DNA of 64,000 nucleotides from Ashinkailepas kermadecensis (Eukaryota > Arthropoda > Thecostraca > Neolepadidae): positions 1,546,001-1,610,000 of the forward strand of contig JAOTOM010005179.1 of the NCBI GenBank assembly GCA_034440615.1, read 5' to 3'. The position numbers were made by a program, and so were the translations under genes. A model generated the notes under the pieces. That model had not been told where the DNA came from and made no database searches. It saw only the letters and a list, made by a program, of their open reading frames with translations. Below, piece after piece: positions 13,303 to 23,012 of this stretch (the stretch's first letter is position 1; each line of letters starts with the position of its first letter).

Positions 13303-13731
13303 ACTCTGTCTCGGCTGACGAGCAACACCACTGCTGGTGCCTCGGCTGACGAGCAACACCACTGCTGGCGTCTGTCGGCTGACGAGCAACACCACTGCTG
13401 GTGTCTGTGGCTGACGAGCGGGCCGCTGCTGGTGGCTGTGGCTGACAAGCAGACGCTGGTGCCTCGGCTGACGAGCAACACCACTGCTGGCGTCTGTCGG
13501 CTGACGAGCAACACCACTGCTGGTGCCTCGGCTGACAAGCAACACCACTGCTGGTGTCTGTCGGCTGACGAGCAACACCACTGCTGGTGCCTCGGCTGAC
13601 AAGCAACACCACTGCTGGTGCTTCGGCTGACGAGCGGCACCGCTGCTGGTGGCTGTCGGCTGACAAGCAGCACCACAGCTGGTGCCTCGGCTGTCAAGCA
13701 GCACCACTGCTGGTGCTTGTCGACTTAGTCA
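13303..13731. repeat. 31/34-bp minisatellite with CACCACTGCTGGTG hairpin
   Basis: About 13 copies of TCGGCTGACGAGCAA followed by CACCACTGCTGGTGYC, with 3-bp length variants (TCTG). CACCA and TGGTG are reverse complements around CTGC, so each unit can form a small hairpin. It begins ten bases after the 55-bp array ends. Minus frames rich in SSGVARQP derive from it. Confidence 0.95.
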
Positions 13732-14436
13732 GCTGCGTTGTTGCAGGCACAGGAGGTTCAGACACCTTAAAAAAATAATGGAAGAAAACATTTTCTACGT
13801 CGAATGAAGTTGTCCTCGTATTAATGAATGAAGCAGCTGTTGAATGAAGCAGTCGGTATGCTTGGCTCACATTGGTGAAGTCGATCTGGCAGATTCGGGT
13901 GGTCGAGGTGGGTGTGGTAGTGGCAGGTTGGTGTGCGCTCTGGTGGTGCCCACCTGATAGGTGGGTCCATTTGACAGTCTGGTGTGCCGCTCTGGTGGTG
14001 CCCGGCTGGTATGTGGGTCCGTCTGACACATATTTCACCCCAAGGGAGTGGCGCCAGCACCTGGACACCAGCAGCGGCGCACATTGACGCACTGAATCAG
14101 TAGCTACACCAACATGCTTCCTGTTTCGACGCTCTCTTGCTTGTGAGACATGCTGGTGTTCGCCCAGTTTCGTCTCTCGATGATCATTAGTTCCGTCTTC
14201 TGTCTTTGAGCCTAGCCATGATTGAGGGCTGACGGATATTTTGGGTCCCATCGGCTGCTTTGTTGTAAAGCTCCCAGTAATTGTTCGCACCAGCTTCCCT
14301 TAGATATAATACCAGCTCTTTTAACTGCAGAGATGCACCCATTCATTCGCTAAAACTATTGCGTGCACTGCAGCTGATGCACCAATTTTGTGATAACAAC
14401 AACAATTCACCCAAAATTTGCATCGTGATGTAATCC
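13732..14436. other. Unannotated stretch between arrays
   Basis: A short direct repeat of CTGGTGTGCCGCTCTGGTGG type (about 13935 and 13980) is present. A 198-codon minus frame starts here but ends inside the preceding array and has no recognised domain. Nothing else seen. Confidence 0.45.
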
Positions 14437-15046
14437 GCAGAACCAGCCCTATCGACAATCCTCCACCTACACATACATTCACAGCACCACAATATCACCC
14501 CAATGCTACCAGCTCTATCGACAATCCTCCACCTCCACTTACAACATCATACATTCACAGCACCAGCCATATCGACAATCCTCCACCTACACATACATTC
14601 ACAACACCAGCTCTGTCGACAATCCTCCACCTACACATACATTCACAGCACCAGCCCTATCGACAATCCTCCACCTACACATGCATTCACAACACCAGCT
14701 GTGTCGACAATCCTCCACCTACACATACATTCACAGCACCAGCCCTATCGACAATCCTCCACCTACACATACATTCACAGCACCAGCAATATCGACAATC
14801 CTCCACCTACACATGCATTCACAACACCAGCTCTGTCGACAATCCTCCACCTACACATACATTCACAGCACCAGCCCTATCGACACTCCTCCACCTACAC
14901 ATACATTCACAACACCAGCACTGTCGACAATCCTCCACCTACACATGCATTCACAACACCAGCTCTGTCGACAATCCTCCCTCCACCTACACACATTCGG
15001 AGCACCAGCCCTGTCGACACTCCTCCACCTGCACACACATTCGAAA
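14437..15046. repeat. 44-bp minisatellite
   Basis: About 13-14 copies of a 44-bp unit: CCAGCCCTATCGACAATCC, TCCACCTACACATACATTC, ACAGCA. Two variant pairs alternate in part: CTATCGACA with CAGCA, and CTGTCGACA with CAACA. Three + frames remain open through it (peptides such as HSQHQPYRQSSTYT); these are repeat artefacts. Confidence 0.95.
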
Positions 15047-16849
15047 CCGTTTCAAATCGTTCGAGCACTTATCTGGCTGTGAGCAGTACTTCCCATTGCG
15101 CTTATTTGTGGTGATGGGTCAGGTACCCTGTTCCTCACGTGATCAGGTCCAGCTGCGCCAAATAGTGGTGCTGGGAACCACCAACCTGGTCGAAAATGGC
15201 GAGAGGTTACCTGAAAATTTGAGCTGAATTTAAAAGTGTCACATGAATATGCTACTAAGAAAAATACCTATTCTCCTTGCCAAGCATATGGGGTACGGTC
15301 GTATGAGACTGATGAAAACTATTCTCCACTTTTTCAATCCAGCTCAAATTTAAGTGCGACACAATGCTTATTGGATTTTGTTTCCGTTCAAGAAAATCGA
15401 GGCCTGGGCTTTGCGCATAGCGGAAGAAACTCTGGATTTAAAGCTCACAAGTGCATTATAATTATTAAACCAGTTATATATAACTAAAGTGATCCTTCAC
15501 GATTAGTTAGCATTTCTTTCCTTGAAAACTTTAAGGGGAAATCATGTCAGCGGTATTATTGTTACAAAACAAGTTGTAGGTGCTGAATCATATCACTGGC
15601 AATTGTGGTAGAATTAATTATTTCAACATCGAACTGTCAATTATATGAACCGAACGGCCACAAGCTTCTAGGATGCGATGGGCAAAAGCTATCGGTCCCG
15701 ACGAAAATGTGGTAAGTGAATGAACACAACTTGTGGGTGCCACCCATTACTAAATATGAAGGTAGGTGTGCGCTCAGTGTAACTCGAATAATGAGAAGTA
15801 ACTCGAGACATGCTTAAACGTGTTGCATATTAGCATCACTCTGTCGTCACCTGTCACTGAAACACCATGCAAATCACCAATTGCTGCAATTGGTGTGGCA
15901 GGTAGGGTTGGTTGGTTATTTGGGCTTACGGGCGCATCGACTGCGTTGGTCATACAGCGATGTAGCAGGTATCGTTTCCGTTCCAGTGCTTCCCTTTGAC
16001 GGCCGCGTTGTAAAGCGAGATTATAATGCTTACCTAGTTCTCCCCCCACGCGTGTGCAAATCCATAGTCTACTTCAATGGTTGCTTACTTACAGCCACGC
16101 CATAGTCAACGTGTGCAATGTATTGCTACTATCGCATTACGCATGCCTGGAAACATTTCACCAGCCACATTGTCTTTTGAATGCCGGCACGAGCCACAAA
16201 TGCACATAGCCTACTGAAAATCTTCGCCCGAGAATCACATGTAATTCATCCTTGACAGGTCTGATCATCCACTCATTCGAGCCGTTCGCCAGATCATCAC
16301 GCACGTCAATATTTACCCTGCCTCCAGCCGTGTGAGCCATCTGAGCTCGGACAGCACCCATCTGAGCTCGGACAGCACCCATCCCTCAACCGGCCGCCTT
16401 CGCCGACCAGTCCCGACCAGCCTGCCGTCCATCCGAACCGGCACCGCAAAACCGACCAGAAAGATTGATATGCTGCCTACTGTTTCCAACATAAAATCAG
16501 TGTCGTTTTAATGGTTTGCCATTTGTTATAGCCCGGGCATCGTTTAACCAGCAATAATTCACGTCCGTATTTCCAGGTGGTGTATTCCGAGTCGCCTGGC
16601 GCGTGCTGAACGCTGAGAAGTCCATCTGCACGCGAGGTGAGATCATAAAACGGCCAGCATACAGCGGCGCCGGCACTCCGGTGTTTATTTTATTGCCGTC
16701 TCATTATCGTTACGTGTCAGCTTTGTGGTCACTCGACAACAGCACAGCCCTCATTTGGAAGATATGTCTCAATGACCAGTCTGCGTCGCCGTGGTATCAT
16801 TCTTCTGTTTAAAACGTAATAAATAGACCCATGATCCCCGATCCATCAT
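15047..16849. other. Upstream flank of Dfd, unannotated
   Basis: Apart from a SINE tail (15903-15965) and a 20-bp direct repeat CATCTGAGCTCGGACAGCAC near 16337 and 16357, I see no gene, RNA or array. Short frames show no domains. A far-upstream promoter or enhancer could lie here but cannot be recognised by eye. Confidence 0.5.
15903..15965 (-). mobile_element. SINE tail fragment
   Basis: Minus-strand reading gives GTCGATGCGCCCGTAAGCCC followed by AAATAACCAACCAACC. It matches the tail of the SINE at 10353-10518 and a third copy at 40650-40692. No tRNA head was found next to it, so this is a 5'-truncated or badly decayed copy. Confidence 0.6.
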
Positions 16850-17104
16850 TGCGCGCGACCGGCTGCCCGATTGACTTCGCTCTTTGCCGCCAGGGGTGCT
16901 AGCGTCGCCGCTGCGCCGATTCTACGCCATCTTCGACCGCGGCGAGGTGACGTCACCGTTTGGGTCAGACGGCCGGCCGCCGATTGGTGGACGTCAGTCA
17001 CGTGCCGGCGGCATTGTTGATACCGGGAGGAGCCTCGCCGCCGCGGTCCCGAGCGCCGGGCAGCAAAAATTATTTCCATCCAACTCACCGAAAATTAATC
17101 ACCG
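16850..17104 (+). promoter_or_regulatory. Candidate Dfd promoter and 5' UTR
   Basis: A GC-rich stretch just before the Dfd start codon contains a perfect 12-bp palindrome GGTGACGTCACC with a CRE core (16946-16957), an inverted CCAAT box ATTGG (16983-16987), a second GACGTC (16990-16995), an initiator-like TCAGTC (16994-16999) and an E-box CACGTG (16999-17004). If TCAGTC is the initiator, the 5' UTR would be about 109 nt. No TATA box is well placed. These are consensus matches; the start of transcription is not shown by sequence alone. Confidence 0.4.
17094..17101 (-). promoter_or_regulatory. Hox/Exd-type site TGATTAAT
   Basis: ATTAATCA on the + strand reads TGATTAAT on the minus, matching the TGATNNAT composite consensus of Hox-Extradenticle dimers. 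It ends three bases before the Dfd ATG. An autoregulatory role would fit what is known for Deformed, but an 8-bp match is weak evidence. Confidence 0.3.
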
Positions 17105-17663
17105 ATGAGTTCGTTTCTGATGAATTCGGGCCCGTACGTGGACCCCAAGTTTCCGCCGAGTGAGGAGTACAGTCAGGGCAGCTACATACCGCACAGTGAG
17201 TACTACATACCGCAACACCAGCACTATGGATACCCCAGTGCTCAAGCCCACCTGGGCTACGGACGCGAGAGTGTTGGCTACAACCCGAGTGCCGCGGCGG
17301 CAGCGGCCGGCTACTACCAGCAGACGTTCATGCACCCTGCGCAGCACATGGGTGGACACACGGTGCCGTCGTTGCCGAACCCGTCGCCGCCGACGCAGCC
17401 GACGCTGCACCGGTCTCCCGTGCCGGTCAGCTCGCCACAGCCCCCGGGCGGTATGCCTGTGCCCGGGATGATGGCCTCGCCCGGTCAGCTGGCTGGACAG
17501 CACCCCGGCCACGGCGGCCAACAGGGTGCGGCCGCCGCGCAAGACATCCAGTCGGATGGCTGCGACGAGGGAGAGACTGGCGAAGAGCAGGAGGGCAGCA
17601 CACGGGTCATATACCCCTGGATGAAGAAGATACACGTCGCCGGCGCCGGAGAATGGATCAAAA
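17105..17663 (+). CDS. Dfd: Deformed (Hox4), coding exon 1
   Basis: Encodes residues 1-186 and the first base of codon 187 of the Hox4 transcription factor Deformed, which patterns gnathal segments in arthropods and acts in the nucleus. The N-terminus MSSFLMN and the segment YVDPKFPPSEEYSQ (11-24) are the classic Hox4/Deformed start, fixing the ATG at 17105 (context CACCGATGA). Then come a Tyr-rich part, an Ala run (63-68), a Pro-rich centre (about 88-140), an acidic patch (151-163) and the hexapeptide IYPWMKKIHV (169-178) that contacts Extradenticle/PBC. The exon ends at A/GTGAGT, a consensus donor, in phase 1. The frame stays open 44 codons past the donor, but those residues (SEYTNCRRSA...) are unlike any Hox protein. 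The ortholog call is firm; the exact donor is inferred from phase match with exon 2. Confidence 0.95.
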
Positions 17664-17797
17664 GTGAGTACACCAACTGCAGACGCAGTGCCTGTCGCAG
17701 TGTCGTTGTGGATGTTAATGGGCTGGAAATTGCATTTGTGAAAGGTGCAGGTCAGTGGTTCTCCCAGATCATGACCGTCGCCACGGATTTTTGCTAA

Positions 17798-18469
17798 TGG
17801 GAAGGGGAGAGGGTTTTAAGCGTAGGAACATAGGGGCCATGGCTCCCAATTTTTCGTAACCTTAACAAGCCTATGAGACTGTATTATCTATCAGCCTTAT
17901 AAGTAGAGTTATGTGCCTTATGGACTTATTAGCCTATGGGACAAAATGGCGCTCTCCTCCACAATTTTCACCACAGTTCCTACGCTCCTGGGCTGAGGGG
18001 GAAGAGAGGGGTTTTATATTATTTTTTTTTATATGGAACGCCAGAGACGCAAAGTTATATTTCACGAAGTTTGGGGAGACGCATCCCGTCGTGCCCGCGG
18101 TAGCGCCTCCATGTCCCAGGTGCAAGCGTGAATAGCACAAGTAGCATTTTGTTCTGTCAATGTTGATTCCCTCGTGTTGTCGAATGAATGGCGGTCAGAG
18201 GTCTCTGGGGCACCCTGTTCGAAAGCAATCAGCATTAGGCCAGTAGTGTGCACTAAGTGCTCTGAACCACAATTAATTGTGAACCTCAAATCTGCGGACC
18301 GATCTACCACGTTGATGCCATGAACTGTGACGTAGGTCACCCGAGATAGTGAAGACACTATCAGATAAAGACACAGAGATCCAAAGACCAAAGACCAAGA
18401 TCCAAAGACACAAATACAAAATAATGAAATTTTGACGTTAGGCACCGCATGAAGCCAAAAATACATAGT
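17798..18469. other. Intron start, unannotated
   Basis: Unique sequence with an AT-rich part; no open frame with a domain and no repeat besides CCAAAGAC-type short repeats near 18380-18415. Confidence 0.45.
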
Positions 18470-18667
18470 AAAGATTGTCTGTGGTGTGATGGTCTATGGT
18501 GTATGGTGGCATCCGACCATGTGATGGTCTATGGTGTATGGTGGCATCCGTCCCATAACCGAACGGTCGAGGGTTCGACGCCCGCTGATTGTCTGTGGTG
18601 TGATGGTCTATGGTGTATGGTGGCATCGGTCCCATAACCAAACGGTCGAGGGTTCGACGCCCGCTGA
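18470..18667 (+). repeat. tRNA-Met-like tandem repeat, 79-bp unit
   Basis: Two and a half tandem units. Each full unit carries TCGGTCCCATAACCGA (an anticodon arm with CAT, i.e. Met, in the loop) and GGTCGAGGGTTCGACGCCC (a T-arm with B-box). GGGTTCGACG starts at 18571 and again at about 18650. The first unit lacks the T-arm. The upstream half TGGTCTATGGTGTATGGTGG only loosely fits an A box, and no acceptor stem closes. It looks like a tRNA-Met-derived SINE head that was tandemly duplicated, not working tRNA genes. Confidence 0.6.
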
Positions 18668-20689
18668 TTGCGTGAACTTCTGGTTCTCCCGCAGCCATTA
18701 AGTATAAGAGAGCGGCGACGCTACGTAACGCTATACGTAGATGTCAAAATCAAGGTTCTTCCTCGCAATTTTGTTGCACACTTAGTATATGGCCAGCTTA
18801 AGCTTGCCCAACCGTGCTGCCTCCCCTTGGTTTGTTCTGAATTCGCCGCAAGCGATACCTAAAGCTTTATAGGGGAATAATTGACTGAGTGAATCACACA
18901 CTTGAACAGCTTCATATAACCATGATTGGCACCGAGGTGTCGCATTGTTTCACTCAAAGCAGTGGTGTTCATTCCTACATTCCGTAGACAGCATATATAT
19001 TCTCTTCTTATTCGTAGCACGCACAGACGAGATAGACGAGGAATGCGATCAGTGAGCTGTCTTGAAAAACATAATCTAGATTACATCTGGAGTCTGGATC
19101 CACTAGAGCACCCCGGAAGGTGGGGAAGCAGCATCCGTGTCTCCTTAGGGATCGACATTTGTGCTTTGCAATCCTGCAAACTTGAAAACAGATCTACCTC
19201 CCGACTCAATCTAGATCCCCCTACCACCCAACTCAATACATTTTTTAAACGATAAAAAATGGTCCGGTCCGTCTCACCTCCCATTAAAAAACATCCCGCA
19301 GTCTTTCAGCCCCACTTCAGTCTCCGAACCAGAGAGCCAGCCCCATTACGAAGTCACCTTCAAGTGTCCTAAATACAAGCACTCATTTTACGGATCGGTT
19401 AATTTCCTCCTGAACCTGCCCAGAACAATCCTACCGCTGTGTATCCATCAGTCCAGTGGCCTCGGATGAAATTCTGACTGAGGATCATAGCTCTTGAATG
19501 GCATGTATTGGGTTTATATTTTCTTGCAGAACCAGCAATTAAGTCTCCCGTACCCATCTTGTAGGCATACAGTTTCCAGAGTGGTCGTAAGGCTAATCTT
19601 TTGCCTGTCTCACCAAATTTGAGGATTGTGGGCACAGTGATACTAGTATTTTATGGGCGGTATTTCATGATCAGTGTATCCTCTATCGGTTTCCCGAGCA
19701 AGAAGTCCAATCCCGATGGCCACAGCAACACCAAAAGGTTCTTGCGTTATCCAAACACGAGCTTGATGTGAGCATGACCTGCAGTGGTTGTAGCTTAATT
19801 ATCAGCGATCACAGAAATATAGGTCTCACGCTGCGTCGAACTCTAACTGATCGAGGCCTAGTCAATTTCCCAGTACCACACCACAGTTGGTTTACCTTCG
19901 CAACTCGGGTGAAATGAACGGCGAATGAAGATTCACCAGTGCCACGTGTGGAGTTGACCAGAATTCCTAGAGACTCCGCTGTAAACAGCAGGGCACGACA
20001 TTCAAAGGGATATTGCAGAACCCTCACAAACTGAGGCCAGGCTTCAAGTTGTTACAGTAGGCTGACTGGTGTCGTGTTTAGAGACGTCGGTGGTTCAATG
20101 TCGTCAATAATCAGAACGCCAATGAAGACAGATAGCCGTTCGTATTTGGCAGCTGAACAGCAACTAGATAATTAGACTCATTTTGTGTGGTAAATAACAA
20201 GCTCAGATATATCTGAATACATCACTGTGGCATGACGGCTCGCTATGGCGAAGCAACACTGATGAGAACGAGTTATTGTAAAGCGAGACATCACATTTCA
20301 CGCATGAATATTGCATCGTAGGAAATAAGCTGCAACGAAAGCGTCACATGACGTACTGAAATACAAACCAATCATCACTGTCTGTCCGCTGAGCAATGAT
20401 CAAGCCGACCAGTCCCGATTCATCCTGCTCCGGATCGAATACTTATCCTGTGGGAATGAGGTGTCAATCGATCAGAGCCAGTCAACATGTGACAAATGAA
20501 TTGTCAGAATCACATATAAAACTGTGTCAGCCAGTTATACAACACACATATGACGAGACGGCATCAATATCGTTATGATATGAGAGCTCTACCATCATCC
20601 TTTCTTTAAATAGTAAACAAATGCGTACTTCAGTTTAATAGCGTGGTAAAACTGTTGGTTAAAATGTTGAAGACCATGTCTAGTCAGGT
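18668..20689. other. Intron, unannotated
   Basis: No recognisable gene or array. Frames of 60-110 codons on both strands show no domain and no shared codon pattern. Confidence 0.5.
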
Positions 20690-21105
20690 GCCCGGACAAA
20701 AGCCAAAAGACAATAAGTCGAAGGCCGAGCAGTAGAATGCATAAAAGCCGAAGCGATCAGAGACAAGCAGTCGACAAGTTGAAAGGACAAAACATCGAGA
20801 AGACGAAAAGCCGAAAGTAAAAGTCGAAGTGATCTAAGTCGAATAGCAAAAAAAGTATAACGGACTAAAAGTCGAAAGTATACAAGCCGAAGCGATAAAA
20901 GTCGAACGGACCAAAAGTCAACCGGACCAAAAGTCAACCGGACCAAAAGTCAACCGGACCAAAAGTCAAACGGACCAAAAGTCAAACGGACCAAAAGTCG
21001 AAAGGATAAAATTTGAACGGACACAAAGTAAAAAGGCGAAAGGTCGAAGGGAAGTAAAATTGAAAAAGTAAAACGGACTAGAAGTCGAAATGAAATGGAC
21101 GCGAT
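20690..21105 (+). repeat. 16-bp degenerate array, left arm
   Basis: Units such as GGACCAAAAGTCAACC; five in a row around 20909-20990 are nearly identical at 16-bp spacing, while outer ones vary (AAAGCCGAAGCG, AAAAGTCGAAAGG). Confidence 0.9.
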
Positions 21106-21394
21106 AAACGTCTGACTGACAAATGGTCAAAAATAGACATCTCTCCCTCTCGATTTTGCAACAAGCTTTCCGAACTAATCTAGGTACTCGTACTGTCCTT
21201 TGACCACGAGGATAACGAACTGGAAGCTGAACAACAAGGTGCCATGGAAAGTGCAGAGAAATGTCGTGTCATGTTAAGTAGCAGTAGTAGTCATGGCACG
21301 ACACGACAATAGCAGTGGTCGTAGAACGGAATTATCCCAGCATAGTTCGTTCACATTGTCTCCACAGAACATAAATGGCACACATTTTTCCTTT

Positions 21395-21936
21395 TCAATT
21401 TCCCATTCGACTTTCACCCCTTCGACTTTTATTCTTGCGACTTCTTGTTTCTTTGCGACTTCTATTCTTCTTGTTCGTTCGACTTTTCCCATTCGATTTT
21501 TATGCTTTCGACTTTTGGTCTATTTGACTTTTCCAAGTTGACTTTTTCCCTTCGACTTTTATCCCTTTGACTTTTATCCCTTCGACTTTTAGCCAGTCGA
21601 CTTTTTGTCCTTTTCACTTTTTGTCCGTTCGACTTTGATTGCTTCGGCTTTTAATCCGCTTGACTGCTTCCATTTGACTGTTATGCTTCCGACTTTTTGT
21701 CCCTTTGACATTTTGTTCGTTCGACTTTTATCGGTTCCACTTTTATGCTTTAGATTTTAGTCCTTTTTACTTTTTAAATGTTACTCTTAACCCTTCGACT
21801 TTTCTACTTTCGACATTTTGTCCTTTCGACTTTTTGACTGTTTGACATTTATCGCTTTGACTTTCATGCATTCGATTTTTATCCCTTTTGACTATTCTCC
21901 ATTCGACTATCTGTCCTTTTGACCTTTTGTGGGACT
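21395..21936 (-). repeat. 16/17-bp degenerate array, right arm
   Basis: Units such as TTCGACTTTTATCCC, with TTTGACTTTT and TTCGACTTTTTGTCC variants. The repeated core is the reverse complement of the left arm. It is longer and more diverged than the left arm. Confidence 0.9.
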
Positions 21937-22351
21937 GGAATCGTCTAGTCATGCGTAAAATAATTAGGACTTGAACGCTGTAAGAAAAACGTTCTTAACA
22001 CTCACAGTGCTGATGAAAGGGTCAATGCAGCACCCATGATATTTTACCTGAAATAACTCCTGAACCGTTCACGATATCGCTTTGTAATGTAATTACCATC
22101 CGTCAGGTGGTTTGTGCACATTGTGTCAATAGTATCTTAAGAACAATTGTGTTCTTAAAATACTCGAGCCAGTGCGGGTAAATGTCAGGTCACGACTTAC
22201 TTTCAATGCGATTATGAGATGCACATTGGATCTTTTGTCATCAGCCAACCATAATTTACATAGAAAACCAGGTCTTAAACAGAAGAAAAGACTGGATATA
22301 TTAACAAAATAGTAAACTTATTGAGAACCAAGAGATAACGACGTTCGCCAG
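21937..22351. other. Intron, unannotated
   Basis: AT-rich unique sequence; nothing recognised. Confidence 0.45.
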
Positions 22352-23012
22352 AGACTTACGGTGCACACTGGAGTTGTCCAACTGAGGTCAGTCCAGCAGA
22401 GACACGTGATGCACACTGGAATTGTCCAACTGAGGTCAGTCCAGCAGAGGCCCGTAATACACACTGGAATTGTCCAACTGTGGCCAGCCCAGCAGGGACA
22501 CGTGATACACACTGACATTGCCCAACTGAGGTCAGTCCAGCAGAGGCACGTCATGCACACTGGAATTGTTCAACTGAGGTCAGTCCAGCAGAGACACTTG
22601 ATACACACTGACATTGTCCAACTGAGGTCAGTCCAGCAGAGGCACGTCATGCACACTGGAATTGTCCACCTGCGGCCAGCCCAGCAGGGACACGTGATAC
22701 ACACTGACATTGTCCAACTGAGGTCAGTCCAGCAGAGGCACGTCATGCACACTGGAATTGTCCACCTGCGGCCAGCCCAGCAGGGACACGTGATACACAC
22801 TGACATTGTCCAACTGAAGTCAGTCCAGCAGAGACACATGATGCACACTTGAATTGTCTAACTGCGGCCAGCCCAGCAGAGACACGTGATACACATTGGA
22901 ATTGTCCAACTGCGGCCAGCCCAGCAGGGACACGTGATACACACTGGAATTGTCCAACTGCGGCCAGCCCAGCAGGGACACGTGATACATACTGGCATTG
23001 TCCACCTGAAGT
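22352..23012. repeat. 48-bp minisatellite with CACGTG in many units
   Basis: About 14 copies of a 48-bp unit: CACACTGGAATTGTCCAACT, GAGGTCAGTCCAGCAGAGG, CACGTGAT. Variants GCGGCCAGCCCAGCAGGGA and GAGGTCAGTCCAGCAGAGG alternate in the middle of the array. Because 48 is divisible by three, a + frame repeats a 16-residue peptide (MHTGIVQLRSVQQRHV) for 163 codons; minus frames are open as well, so I do not call it a gene. Confidence 0.95.

Larger units (their letters stand above)
20690..21936. mobile_element. Fold-back-like element with tandem-repeat arms
   Basis: The left arm (20690-21105) is a degenerate array of about 16-bp units with core AAAAGTCGAA. The right arm (21395-21936) is made of the reverse complement, core TTCGACTTTT. 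About 290 bp of unrelated DNA separates them. Long inverted arms built of short tandem repeats are the hallmark of Foldback (FB) elements of Drosophila. Here I see no coding frame in the centre and could not find target-site duplications, so the transposon call is inference; the inverted arrangement is directly visible. Confidence 0.5.

Noticed and set aside
12139..13349. Three long + open frames (338-402 codons) over the 55-bp array
   Set aside because: All three frames are open and carry the same three peptides in rotation. This follows from a stop-free 55-bp unit and is not evidence of coding.
17664..17797. Exon 1 reading on through the donor to a stop at 17795
   Set aside because: Residues after IK (SEYTNCRRSA...) do not match Hox proteins, and a consensus GTGAGT donor in the right phase is present. 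An intron-retained isoform cannot be excluded.
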